43,327 bases of DNA, taken from Actinomadura sp. HBU206391. GTDB taxonomy: Bacteria; Actinomycetota; Actinomycetes; Streptosporangiales; Streptosporangiaceae. The notes under the pieces are model-generated. The model saw only the letters and a list, made by a program, of their open reading frames with translations, made no database searches and had not been told where the DNA came from. Positions 16,048 to 24,285 of the stretch are shown here, in pieces. Where the stretch lies: contig NZ_JABVEB010000042.1 in the NCBI RefSeq assembly GCF_014323665.1, positions 1 to 43,327 on the forward strand, written 5' to 3'. The position numbers and the translations under genes are program-made. The number at the start of each line of letters is the position of its first letter. Position 1 is the first letter of the stretch.

Positions 16048-17349
16048 ATGAAAGTGCTGGCGAAGGTGCTCGGTGCCGTTGCCGCCGCGATCGCTTTGAT
16101 GGTCACGTGGCTGGTGTACGCGCCGTCGGCGCCGGCGGCCTCGCTGACCGAGGTGACCGGCTTCGGCACTAATCCGAGCAATCTACGAATGCATTTGTAC
16201 GTCCCGAACAATGTCGCGGCACGGCCCCCGATCGTGGTGGCCGTTCACTACTGCACGGGTTCCGGCCCGGCCTTTTACTCGGGAACGGAGTTCGCGTCGC
16301 TCGCAGACCGGTACGGATTCATCGTCATCTACCCCTCGGCCACCCGCAGCGGCAACTGCTTCGACGTCTCCTCCCCGCAGGCGCTGAGACACGACGGGGG
16401 CAGCGATCCGGTGGGCATCGTCTCCATGGTCAGGTACGTGGAGCAGCGCCACAACGGCGACCCGGCCCAGGTGTACGTCACCGGTGCATCCTCAGGCGCC
16501 ATGATGACCAACGTCCTGCTCGGCGCCTATCCCGACGTCTTCAAGGCCGGTGCGGCCTTCATGGGCGTGCCCTTCGGGTGTTTCGCCACCACGGACGGCT
16601 CCAGCTGGAACAGCGCCTGCGCCAACGGCCAATTGATCAAGACCGCGCAGCAATGGGGAGACCAGGCCCGCGCCGCCTATCCCGGCTACAGCGGATCCCG
16701 GCCGCGCATGCAGGTGTGGCACGGCACCGAGGACTCCACCCTGCGGTACCCGAACTTCGGCGAAGAGATCAAGCAGTGGACGAACGTCCACGGGGTGAGT
16801 CAGACGCCGTCCTTCACCGACCAGCCCCAGCCCAACTGGACGCGCACCCGGTACGGCGGCAGCGGCGTCAACGCTCCGGTCGAGGCCATCAGCATCCAGG
16901 GCGTCGGGCACAGCCTCCCGCTCGGTGGCCAGGCCGAGATGGCCATCAGGTTCTTCGGCCTGGCGGGCGGGCCGACCACACCGCCGACCACCCCCACTCC
17001 CACGCCGACGCCGACACCGCCCGGCACCCCCGGCGCATGCCGCGTCACCTACACGGTGAACGCCTGGAACTCGGGCCTGACCGGCGCCATCACCATCGCC
17101 AACACCGGCGACTCGGCGATCAATGGCTGGTCCCTCGTGTTCACGCTTCCCGGCGGGCAGACCATCACCTCGGGATGGAACGCCTCGTACGCGCCGACGA
17201 GCGGCCAGGTCACCGCGCGGAACGCCGGCTACAACGCCGCGATCGCCCCGAACGGCTCGGTCGGCGTCGGCTTCCAGGCCACGCACACCGGCAACACCGC
17301 TGAACCGACCGCGTTCACCCTCAACGGGGCCGCGTGCACGGTCGCCTGA
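16048..17349 (+). CDS. Secreted PHB depolymerase-family (CE1) esterase with C-terminal CBM2
   Basis: A 433-residue exported esterase. The signal peptide covers residues 1-31 (basic start, hydrophobic core, APSAPAA cleavage region). The alpha/beta-hydrolase domain of the esterase PHB/CE1 type covers about 32-325, with oxyanion segment VAVHYCTGSG, nucleophile GASSG (Ser148), acidic segment WHGTEDSTLRY and catalytic His in GVGHSLPLGG. A Pro/Thr linker (PTTPTPTPTPTP) leads to a family 2 carbohydrate-binding module (about 338-433) with the usual Trp residues and bracketing cysteines (C-R-V-T-Y ... A-C-T-V). It probably deacetylates or deferuloylates xylan on plant cell walls. The ATG at 16048 has GAGGAGAGGA upstream. 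Confidence 0.88.
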   Translation: MKVLAKVLGAVAAAIALMVTWLVYAPSAPAASLTEVTGFGTNPSNLRMHLYVPNNVAARPPIVVAVHYCTGSGPAFYSGTEFASLADRYGFIVIYPSATRSGNCFDVSSPQALRHDGGSDPVGIVSMVRYVEQRHNGDPAQVYVTGASSGAMMTNVLLGAYPDVFKAGAAFMGVPFGCFATTDGSSWNSACANGQLIKTAQQWGDQARAAYPGYSGSRPRMQVWHGTEDSTLRYPNFGEEIKQWTNVHGVSQTPSFTDQPQPNWTRTRYGGSGVNAPVEAISIQGVGHSLPLGGQAEMAIRFFGLAGGPTTPPTTPTPTPTPTPPGTPGACRVTYTVNAWNSGLTGAITIANTGDSAINGWSLVFTLPGGQTITSGWNASYAPTSGQVTARNAGYNAAIAPNGSVGVGFQATHTGNTAEPTAFTLNGAACTVA

Positions 17350-17380
17350 GCACGGAGCCGGGTCGGCCGGCACAGAGCAG

Positions 17381-17411
17381 GCAGGGCGCCGCGTCGGGCG
17401 GGGCGCCCTGC
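17381..17411 (+). terminator. Hairpin terminator after the esterase gene
   Basis: GCAGGGCGCC (17381-17390) and GGCGCCCTGC (17402-17411) form a perfect 10-bp stem with an 11-nt loop, 32 bp after the stop codon. Confidence 0.7.
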
Positions 17412-17758
17412 CGCCGGTCGGGCCGCCATCTTCCAGGGCCTGGCCGTGGCGTTCCGCACCGTGGCCGACGTCTTCTCCTGACCCCTCTCATCGCTTCGTG
17501 CGGATACGGCCGGGCCCGGCCGTTCGACCGGGCCAACTCTTCACAAAGCCCGGCCGAAGGCACCGGCAACGGTTCAGGTATCGACCGGCGGTCCCTTCTC
17601 TTCGGGGCATGTGACGGCGCGGCTGTGTCGGGTGCTCGCCATCTCGCGCCAAAGAGTTCTCACGAGACCCGTTCCGCTGCCCGCCGCCGGATCATGCGCG
17701 TGAGAGTTTCCGGGTACTCCCACATGAGGGGGACAGGGCACGAGCACACGGGGGTGTC
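17412..17758. other. Intergenic region before the superoxide dismutase gene
   Basis: No complete gene is seen. A short open frame at 17422-17481 reads AAIFQGLAVAFRTVADVFS before a stop and could be a relic of a lost gene, but it is too short to name. The last bases (GGGGGTGTC) are the ribosome site region of the next gene. Confidence 0.4.
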
Positions 17759-18361
17759 ATGCCTGGCAGGATCCATCTGGCCCTGGCGGTCACGCTGGGC
17801 GTGGGAGCCGCCGCTCTCTGCGTCTCGGGCGTGGCGCAGGCAATGCGGGGGCGGCCCGACGCGCAGGCCGGCGCGGTCATCCGGAACGCCGAAGGCAGAG
17901 CCGTCGGCTCGCTCCGCATCGAGAACGAGCGCTATGGCAAGTCCAGGGTCACCGTCACCGTGACCGGCCTGCCCGCCGGCTACCACGGGTTCCACGTCCA
18001 TACCAAGGGCGCCTGCGATCCCAGGTCGATCGACCCGGCGACCGGCAGCCCGTTCTTCAGCGCGGGCGGTCATTTCAATCTCGGCTCGGGCTCGCACCCC
18101 GAGCACTCCGGCGACCTGCCCGCGCTCCTGGTCGGCGCGGACGGCACCGGCAGCGCGTCCTCGTCCACGGATCGCTTCCGGGTGCGGCAACTGCTCGACC
18201 GCGACGGCAGCGCGATCATGATCCATGCCGGACCGGACAACCAGGCCAACATTCCCGACCGCTACCGGCAGGTCGACGGCACACCCGGGCCCGACGCCGA
18301 GACGCTCAAGACCGGCGACTCCGGCGCCCGCATCGCCTGCGGTGTGATCACCGCACGCTGA
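17759..18361 (+). CDS. sodC: Secreted Cu/Zn superoxide dismutase
   Basis: A 200-residue exported protein of the Cu/Zn SOD family, which converts superoxide to O2 and H2O2 outside the cytoplasm. The signal peptide covers about residues 1-28. Metal ligands can be placed: Cu by H79 and H81 (GFHVHTKGAC), the bridging H105 (GGHFN), and H156 (IMIHAGPDN); Zn by H105, H113, H116 and D119 (GSHPEHSGDLP). The spacing between the second and third zinc histidines is shorter than in textbook enzymes. C86 and C194 are placed to form the conserved disulphide, and R192 corresponds to the active-site arginine. ATG at 17759. Single gene, ended by an inverted repeat. Confidence 0.88.
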   Translation: MPGRIHLALAVTLGVGAAALCVSGVAQAMRGRPDAQAGAVIRNAEGRAVGSLRIENERYGKSRVTVTVTGLPAGYHGFHVHTKGACDPRSIDPATGSPFFSAGGHFNLGSGSHPEHSGDLPALLVGADGTGSASSSTDRFRVRQLLDRDGSAIMIHAGPDNQANIPDRYRQVDGTPGPDAETLKTGDSGARIACGVITAR

Positions 18362-18455
18362 GTCACTGTAGGTCGACGATGACCTCTGCCCACATGAAGT
18401 CCGCCGGCGTTGTCGCGCCGTCGCGTGCGAGTCGCTCGACGTTCGACGGTCGGGC

Positions 18456-18493
18456 GATCTCGCAGGTGCTCGACAAGGAACACCTGCGAGATC
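18456..18493. terminator. Perfect 13-bp inverted repeat between convergent genes
   Basis: GATCTCGCAGGTG (18456-18468) and CACCTGCGAGATC (18481-18493) are exact reverse complements with a 12-nt loop, between sodC and the convergent choice-of-anchor I remnant. Bidirectional terminator is the likely role. Confidence 0.65.
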
Positions 18494-18523
18494 ACCGTGG
18501 AGCTCAGCCGATTCCGTAAGTCC

Positions 18524-18894
18524 TCAGCGGATCTCGTAGATCGCGGTGGTGCCGCTCACCTCGTTGCCGACGACGAGCAGCGGCCGGTGGGTCGGGCTGT
18601 CCCCGGCGGGAACGAACAGCACGCCCTCGGGGCCCACGTCGCCCGCGGTCCCGTCCTCGACAGAGCCCGCGAAGTCACGGGTGCTGACGTAGTCGGCGAG
18701 GACGGGGCGACGGGGGTCGCTCAGGTCATAGGCCACGATCCCGCTGACCCGCTCCAGCCCGGCGAAGGCGTAGGTGCGTGCCGTCATGGTGACCGTGCGA
18801 GGTCGTTCCCTGCGCCGGAGTGGTGATGAGGGCCAGACACGCCGCGGCCGTGCCGGCCACGGCCGTCAGCCGGGAGATCTTCGTGGTCCGCATG
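18524..18894 (-). pseudogene. Internally deleted choice-of-anchor I family gene
   Basis: The 5' end (ATG at 18894) encodes an intact signal peptide, MRTTKISRLTAVAGTAAACL then a cleavage region ending PAQG and a His-rich start. After about 36 codons the sequence jumps, out of frame, to the last 85 residues of a choice-of-anchor I protein: RTYAFAGLERVSGIVAYDLS, then the closing PLLVVGNEVSGTTAIYEIR. Intact members are large secreted beta-propeller proteins (around 500 residues or more), so most of the gene is missing and the ends are joined near 18787-18800. Frameshift and deletion make it non-functional. Confidence 0.75.
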
Positions 18895-19350
18895 TGGCGG
18901 AGTGTCGTCAGACGCCATGAATGCTCACCGTCATCCAGATGGCCGGGGGGTGAAATACCAGGCTGCTGCGGTCTCTGCGGTGCAGCGCATAGGCGAGGGC
19001 GCGTGTGCGGAGGGTGAGCATTGGCTTGCCGGGGCGTGTGGGGTGGCACAGGTCACAACGCTCGGTGGGAGTAAAAGGGACAAATTGCCGCTTGATACAG
19101 ACTGAAGCGAGCGTGACCCGGCTTCCCCAGTGCCCCACCTGACCGCCTCAGACGGCGGAAGCGGCGTGAGCGACGTGGCCGGGCGACCACGTCGAGCGGC
19201 TCATCGGCGAGCCGCCCGCAGGCACCGATCGCCGGCTCGACCCCCGCCATATCTGAACACTCTGTCCGACCCCGCAGCAGTCCCCGCCCGGCCGTTCGTT
19301 CGTTCGTCCAGGCGCTGAGCCGCGCGCATTGACCGGAGACAACTTTCTTC
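18895..19350. other. 456-bp intergenic region before the MFS-YceI operon
   Basis: No gene is recognised. Seen features: a GACGTGG/CCACGTC inverted repeat (19172-19178 and 19187-19193), a short TTCG tetranucleotide run near 19304-19315, and a weak ribosome site (CCGGAG) 13-18 bases before the MFS start. It holds the promoters for the eroded choice-of-anchor gene (left) and the MFS operon (right). Confidence 0.45.
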
Positions 19351-21870
19351 ATGTCGACGACTGAACCGGCCCCTGACAGCCCCTTTCCCCGGCGCTGGAT
19401 CGCGCTGATCTTCATAGCCCTTGCCCAGCTGATGGTCATCCTCGATGCCACCATCGTGAACATCGCGCTGCCGTCCGCGCAGCGAGCGCTGGACATCTCC
19501 GACGGCAACCGCCAGTGGGTCATCACGGCCTACACCCTCGCCTTCGGCGGCCTGCTCCTCTTCGGGGGCCGGATCGGCGACCTCGTCGGGCGCAAGCGGA
19601 CCTTCCTCATCGGCCTGGTCGGCTTCGCCGGCGCGTCGGCGCTCGGCGGCGCCGCGCAGACCGAGGGACTGTTGCTCGCCGCCCGTGCCCTGCAGGGTGC
19701 GTTCGGCGCGCTGCTCGCCCCGTCCGCGCTCTCGCTGCTCGCGGTGACCTTCACCACCCCGCGTGAGCGCGCGAAGGCGTTCGGCATCTACGGCGCGATC
19801 GCGGGTGGCGGAAGCGCCCTCGGCCTGATCCTCGGCGGCGTGCTGACCGAGTACCTGAACTGGCGCTGGGCCTTGTACGTCAACGTGCCCATCGCCATCA
19901 TCGGCTTCATCGGCGGCATGTCGTTCATCAAGGAACCCGCCACCCGGCACCGGTCCCACCTGGACGTCCCCGGAGTCGTCCTGGTCACCGCGGGCCTGAT
20001 CTCCCTGGTGTACGCCTTCACCCGCGCCGAGTCAGAGGGCTGGGGCGAGGGCGGTGTCATCGGCCTGTTCGTCGCGGCCGGAGTGCTCCTCGTGTCCTTC
20101 GTCGTCGTCGAGAGCCTGACCAAGCACCCGCTGCTGCCGATGCGCGTCGTGGTCGACCGAACGCGTGGCGGCGCGTACCTGTCCGTCGGCCTGTCAGTGA
20201 TCGGGATGTTCGGGCTCTTCCTGTTCATGACGTACTACCTGCAGACCATCAAGGACTACTCACCCGTCAGGTCCGGACTGGCCTTCCTGCCGATGACCGC
20301 AGCAATGATCACCGGTTCGACGCAGATCGCCGCGCGCCTGATGAACCGGGTGCCGCCGCGCCTGCTGATGGTGCCCGGCCTGCTGCTGGCCGCGGCCGGG
20401 GCGGGGCTGCTCACCCAGCTCGAAGTCGACACCCCCTACACGCACCTGCTGCTGCCCGCCGAACTGATGCTGGGCCTGGGGCTCGGCGTGACGTTCATGC
20501 CGGCGATGAACCTCGCCACCGCCGGGGTCGACCCCCGCGACGCGGGCGTGGCGTCGGCGATGGTGAACACCTCGCAGCAGGTCGGCGGCTCGATCGGCAC
20601 CGCGCTGCTCAACACCATCGCCGCGACCGCGACCGCGGACTACCTCGTCGAGCACGCGAACGGCGTCCCGTCGCCGCAGGTGGCGGCGGTCGCTCTCGTG
20701 CACGGTTTCAACGTGGCCCTGTGGTGGGCCGTCGGCGTACTGGTCCTGGCCGCGCTCGTCGTCGCCGTACTGATCAACAACAAGGGCCGCGGGCGGCACG
20801 TCGTCTCGAAGGTCGACGATCCGACGGAGACGCCTCGGCTCGCGGCCGAGGTCACGGCAGAGACGGCGCCGGTCCGCGAGCTCGTCTCGGTCGGCGCGGG
20901 CACCGACCCGTACGGAAGCGACGACCAGGACGGCCGGGTGCGGCCGCTGACGTTGAGCGAGGTGCGGGCATCGGCCGGCGGCAACGGTGTCGGTAGCGGC
21001 AACGGCAGCGGCGTCGGTAGCGGCAACGGTGTCGGAATAAGTAACGGCAACGGTGCCGGAGTAAGTAACGGCAACGGGGCCGGGGGCTCCGCCGGAGGCG
21101 TGGCCCCCCGGATCCGCGGATACATCTGGGCCGGTGAGGGCGTTCCGATCGCGCGAGCCGCGCTCACCCTCATCGACCTCGGCGGGCACCAGGTCGGGCG
21201 GGGCGCCGCCGAGAACGACGGCTCCTACTCGCTGCCGGTTCCCGGCGCCGGCACGTACATGCTGATCGCCGCGTCGGACGGACACCAGCCGCAGGTGGCC
21301 ACCGTCGTGGTGGGCGAGGAGTCGCTCTCCTACGACCTCACCCTCGCGGGCACCTCGGGTCTCGACGGCGTCGTGCTCAGCGCGACCACCGGGGCCCCGG
21401 TGGCGAGCGCCATGGTCGTGGTGACCGACGTCCGCGGCGAAGTCGTCAGCTCCGTCACGACGGGCGAGAGCGGCGCGTTCTCGTTCGACGACCTCGTGCC
21501 GGGCGCCTTCGTCATCGCGGTGAGCGCGAGCGGCCACCGGCCGAACGCCGTGCCGATCGAGGTCGCGGGCCAGGGCACCACGCACTGCCAGATCGAGCTC
21601 CAGGCCGGTGCCCGGGTGCAGGGCGTCATCCGCGCCGGAGAGACGAACACTCCGCTGTGCGATGCGCGGGTGACCCTGGTGGGCGCCACGGGCGACGTCG
21701 TCGGCACGGCCACCACCGGACCCGACGGGGAGTACGCCTTCATGGACCTGGACCCCGGTCAGTACACCGTGATCGCGAGCGGCTACCCACCGGTCGCCGC
21801 CGCGCTGACGCTCGACGGGGCCGGTGAGAGCGGATTCGGTCTCACACTGGGTCACCCCGCCGATGCCTGA
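19351..21870 (+). CDS. DHA2-type MFS transporter fused to three carboxypeptidase-regulatory-like Ig domains
   Basis: An 839-residue fusion. Residues 1-480 are a 14-helix drug:H+ antiporter-2 permease, with the helix-1 motif LDATIVNIALPSAQ, motif A GGRIGDLVGRKR, motif C-like GGGSALGLILGGVLTEYLNW, and typical DHA2 spacing. Residues 480-590 are a charged linker with Gly-Asn-rich repeats. Residues 590-838 contain three CarboxypepD_reg-like beta-sandwich domains of about 80 residues, each ending in a conserved DGxYxFxxLxPGxYxVxAxxxG-like pattern. With 14 helices the tail is predicted to be cytoplasmic, an unusual location for such domains. It overlaps the YceI gene by 8 bp, and that protein starts with a fourth domain of the same kind. 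The cargo is unknown. Confidence 0.85.
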   Translation: MSTTEPAPDSPFPRRWIALIFIALAQLMVILDATIVNIALPSAQRALDISDGNRQWVITAYTLAFGGLLLFGGRIGDLVGRKRTFLIGLVGFAGASALGGAAQTEGLLLAARALQGAFGALLAPSALSLLAVTFTTPRERAKAFGIYGAIAGGGSALGLILGGVLTEYLNWRWALYVNVPIAIIGFIGGMSFIKEPATRHRSHLDVPGVVLVTAGLISLVYAFTRAESEGWGEGGVIGLFVAAGVLLVSFVVVESLTKHPLLPMRVVVDRTRGGAYLSVGLSVIGMFGLFLFMTYYLQTIKDYSPVRSGLAFLPMTAAMITGSTQIAARLMNRVPPRLLMVPGLLLAAAGAGLLTQLEVDTPYTHLLLPAELMLGLGLGVTFMPAMNLATAGVDPRDAGVASAMVNTSQQVGGSIGTALLNTIAATATADYLVEHANGVPSPQVAAVALVHGFNVALWWAVGVLVLAALVVAVLINNKGRGRHVVSKVDDPTETPRLAAEVTAETAPVRELVSVGAGTDPYGSDDQDGRVRPLTLSEVRASAGGNGVGSGNGSGVGSGNGVGISNGNGAGVSNGNGAGGSAGGVAPRIRGYIWAGEGVPIARAALTLIDLGGHQVGRGAAENDGSYSLPVPGAGTYMLIAASDGHQPQVATVVVGEESLSYDLTLAGTSGLDGVVLSATTGAPVASAMVVVTDVRGEVVSSVTTGESGAFSFDDLVPGAFVIAVSASGHRPNAVPIEVAGQGTTHCQIELQAGARVQGVIRAGETNTPLCDARVTLVGATGDVVGTATTGPDGEYAFMDLDPGQYTVIASGYPPVAAALTLDGAGESGFGLTLGHPADA
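20979..21084 (+). repeat. In-frame Gly-Asn minisatellite in the MFS linker
   Basis: Units built on GGCAACGG (with GTCGGTAGC or GTAAGTAAC spacers) repeat about six times, encoding alternating Gly, Ser, Asn and Val. They form a flexible linker between the permease and the Ig-like domains and may vary in copy number between strains. Confidence 0.75.
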
Positions 21871-22714
21871 GACGCGACGGGACGGGGCAGTGGACGAGCG
21901 GGGCCTGCGCACGCGGGTCGTGACCAAGAACGGCTGGGCGATACCGCACGCGGTCGTCACGGTCGCCGACCTGACCGGGCGGCAGATCGCCCGTGCGCAG
22001 GCGGACGCCGAGGGCGTGGTGCGTACCGACCCGCTGCCGCCCGGATCGTACACGGCGATCATCACGGCGGTCGGCTACGCGCCTTCGGCCGCCACCGCGA
22101 TGGTCGGCCGGGCCGGCTCCGCGGAGCTCGGCAAGGTGACGCTGGAGCGCCGGGGCGGCACGGAACTGCCGCCCCCCGGGCCGTGGACCATCGACCCCGC
22201 GCACTCCAGCGTCATCGTCACCGCGCAGCACCTGGGCCTGTCGAGCGTCCACGCGCGATTCGAGGAGTTCGGCGGGCGGATCGACATCGCCGAGCACGTC
22301 GAGCGGGCACGGGTGGCGGCCGAGATCAAGGCCGCCTCGGTCGACACCGTGAACAAGACGCGTGACGACCACCTGCGCAGCGCGGACTTCCTGGACGTCG
22401 AGCGGTTCCCGGTCATCACCTACATCGGCACGCGCGTCGTCCCTGCGGGCGACGACCGCTGGACGGTGCACGGCGAGCTGGGGCTGAAGGACGTACGGCG
22501 CCCGGTGGAGCTCGACCTGGCCTACCTCGGCACGGGTCCCGACCTCTGGGGCGGTACACGCGCCGCGTTCCGCGCGACGACCGAGCTGAAGCGCGCCGAC
22601 TTCGCGATCGTCTACAACCAGGTGCTGTCCGCGGGCATCGGGCTCATCGGCACCACACTCCGGGTCGAGCTGGACATCCAGGCGGTCCAGGGGGAGCGGT
22701 TGCCGGAAGGCTGA
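21863..22714 (+). CDS. YceI family protein with N-terminal carboxypeptidase-regulatory-like domain
   Basis: A 283-residue protein. Residues 12-95 form a domain related to the three at the end of the preceding transporter (VTKNGWAIPHAVVTVADLTG ... LPPGSYTAIITAVGY). Residues 105-280 are a YceI lipocalin-like barrel, a fold that binds long isoprenoids or amphiphilic chains: WTIDPAHSSVIVTAQHLGLS, then VDTVNKTRDDHLRSADFLDV and the closing TLRVELDIQAVQ. There is no signal peptide, in contrast to periplasmic YceI proteins. The ATG at 21863 overlaps the transporter stop by 8 bp, implying translational coupling. A lipophilic cargo handed from YceI to the pump is a reasonable inference. Confidence 0.85.
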   Translation: MPETRRDGAVDERGLRTRVVTKNGWAIPHAVVTVADLTGRQIARAQADAEGVVRTDPLPPGSYTAIITAVGYAPSAATAMVGRAGSAELGKVTLERRGGTELPPPGPWTIDPAHSSVIVTAQHLGLSSVHARFEEFGGRIDIAEHVERARVAAEIKAASVDTVNKTRDDHLRSADFLDVERFPVITYIGTRVVPAGDDRWTVHGELGLKDVRRPVELDLAYLGTGPDLWGGTRAAFRATTELKRADFAIVYNQVLSAGIGLIGTTLRVELDIQAVQGERLPEG

Positions 22715-23011
22715 TCAGCGCCGGCCGTGATCGACATGGTGGCGGGCGCGCGAGGCGAGCCGGCGTACCGCGGCGGGTGACCGGCCGACCACCTCGGCGA
22801 CCTCGTCGAACGTCATGCCGAAGACGTCGTGCAGGAGGAACGCCGTGCGCTCGGCCGGTGACAGGTGCTCGAGTACGACGAGCAGGGCCATGCTCAACGA
22901 CTCCTCCAGCGTGACCCGTTCGGCGGGGTCGGACGCGCCGGCCGGCGTGCGCCGCCCGCTGCCGCCGTCGTGGCGCGCGTTTCCGCCGTCACGCGGGCGC
23001 GGCGCGCTCAT
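22715..23011 (-). pseudogene. Internally deleted SigJ-like ECF sigma factor
   Basis: From the ATG at 23011 there are about 25 low-complexity residues, then the linker and region 4 of an ECF sigma factor: LVVLEHLSPAERTAFLLHDV, then GMTFDEVAEVVGRSPAAVRR. The whole of region 2, needed for core and -10 binding, is missing, and the SnoaL-like tail expected after region 4 is also absent because the frame stops at 22715. A protein with only region 4 should not direct transcription. The start still overlaps the stop of the upstream NmrA-like remnant as ATGA, the remains of a two-gene operon. Confidence 0.7.
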
Positions 23012-23235
23012 CGCCGCTCCGCCGTCAGCCAGGTCGCGAACGACGTCGCGCCGCGTACATCGGGCCGCTCGGCGGTCAGTGCCCCGCCGCGCAGCGCCCG
23101 CCCGAGCCGGCCGGTAAGCGGCACCGGCACCGGCACGCTCCGGCTCGGTACCCGCACGCCATGCCCGCGCGAGCGCGACTCCTCGGCGACGCGGCCTCCG
23201 AGCGACCCCGTACCTTCGACAATGGCGATTCTCAT
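23008..23235 (-). pseudogene. Internally deleted NmrA-like NAD(P)-binding protein
   Basis: The 75-codon frame joins the two ends of an NmrA/SDR-type protein. It starts MRIAIVEGTGSLGGRVAEE (nucleotide-binding GxxGxxG region) up to GHGVRVPSRS, then passes directly to a typical C terminus, PLTGRLGRALRGGALTAERP, DVRGATSFATWL. About 170 central residues of the usual 250 are absent, but the frame is preserved. The product would lack most of the fold. It stops in an ATGA overlap with the sigma factor remnant. Confidence 0.7.
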
Positions 23236-23271
23236 GCCCTCTTGACGACATGGAGCGCCTTTGTGTGACAT

Positions 23272-23430
23272 TCACTTGCCATCGCTCAGGTCATACCTGA
23301 TGAGCGGCCGGTGCCTCGGGCCGGCGAACGGCAGGTCGACGGCGTGGGCGAACATCGCGTCGTACAGCGCGGGTCGTCGTTCGGCGAACGCGGCGTACGC
23401 AGTACCGACGTTGGTGAGGGCCGGCCGCCG
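23272..23430 (-). pseudogene. 3' relic of a TetR-family regulator
   Basis: The minus strand reads LTNVGTAYAAFAERRPALYD then AMFAHAVDLPFAG before a TGA at 23274-23272. This is the pattern of the C-terminal WHG-type ligand domain of TetR regulators (GxAYxxFAxxxPALYxxMF). The frame runs directly out of the end of the ABC permease gene, whose stop is at 23431-23433, so the HTH and the first two-thirds of the gene are gone. Confidence 0.55.
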
Positions 23431-24285
23431 TCAGTCGATGTCGCGCCTTTTCACCAGCGCTCCCGTCATGACGGCGAAGGCCACGAGATAGGCGAGCGCG
23501 AGGGCGACGGCGGGCCCGCCGGACAGGTTCGTCACCACCCCTGGCGTCCCGCCCTCCTCTGACACCGGTGTGGCGCCGAGTGCCGCGGCGAAGGAGCCGG
23601 CCACCGTGCCGGGCATGACGTCGGTCACTGGCCCGAGCCAGTCGAGCAGCGTTCCCGCACCGCGCAGCAGGTTCTCGACCACGAGCACCCACACGGCACC
23701 GAGACCGACGGCGAGCGCGGGGCTCCGTGACAGGGTGCCGACGGCGACTCCGGCCACGACCCACATCCCGAGGATCAGGACGCCGCCGCTGAGCGCGCGG
23801 ACGATGTCGTCCACCGCCGGCCAGACGATGCTCTGGCCCTCGATGGTCGCCAACGTCGAGGAGATGCCCAGGTCGACGGCGAACGTCACGACGACCAGGC
23901 CGACGACGATCACGGCGAGTGCGACCAGCGTGCCCGCCGCCACGGCCAGCCGCCCGGGCCCCTGGGTGAACGCGGACTTCCAGGTCCCCCACCCGTAGCC
24001 GCTGCCCGCGGCGAGCGCGCCGAGAGTCAGCATGATGGCACCGCCGAACATCGGCATGCCCTGCACCACCGCCTCCGGTACGGCGGCCGGCATGAGGCCG
24101 GCGAACAGTTCCTCGCGCGAGACGCCCTCGCTGCCGAAGCCGCCGCCGTTGCGATAGCCGAGATAGGTGAACACGTAGTCGAAGATGATGTTCAGCAGCA
24201 GCCAGACGCCGAGCATCACCCACAGGGCCGGCCAGCGCCGCAGCCTGAGCAGCTCGGCGCGGGCGCTGACCATCACGGTGATCAT
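23431..24285 (-). CDS. ABC-2 type transporter permease
   Basis: A 284-residue membrane protein with six predicted helices and a large first extracytoplasmic loop, the pattern of ABC-2 permeases working with a CcmA/BcrA-type ATPase. It begins MITVMVSARAELLRLRRWPA, with a membrane-proximal amphipathic helix and then the first membrane segment. The ATG at 24285 overlaps the ATPase stop as ATGA, so the two are coupled. It would export lipids, peptides or antibiotics; the nearby LuxR-type two-component system suggests a cell-envelope stress role. Its 3' end borders a TetR relic. Confidence 0.85.
   Translation of the reverse strand: MITVMVSARAELLRLRRWPALWVMLGVWLLLNIIFDYVFTYLGYRNGGGFGSEGVSREELFAGLMPAAVPEAVVQGMPMFGGAIMLTLGALAAGSGYGWGTWKSAFTQGPGRLAVAAGTLVALAVIVVGLVVVTFAVDLGISSTLATIEGQSIVWPAVDDIVRALSGGVLILGMWVVAGVAVGTLSRSPALAVGLGAVWVLVVENLLRGAGTLLDWLGPVTDVMPGTVAGSFAAALGATPVSEEGGTPGVVTNLSGGPAVALALAYLVAFAVMTGALVKRRDID

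Noticed and set aside
19304..19315. TTCG tetranucleotide run as a possible phase-variable tract
   Set aside because: Only three to four units in a noncoding region, too short to suggest slippage control.
20260..22065. 601-codon minus-strand frame opposite the MFS pump
   Set aside because: No domain similarity and skewed composition; it is the complement of a well-supported gene.
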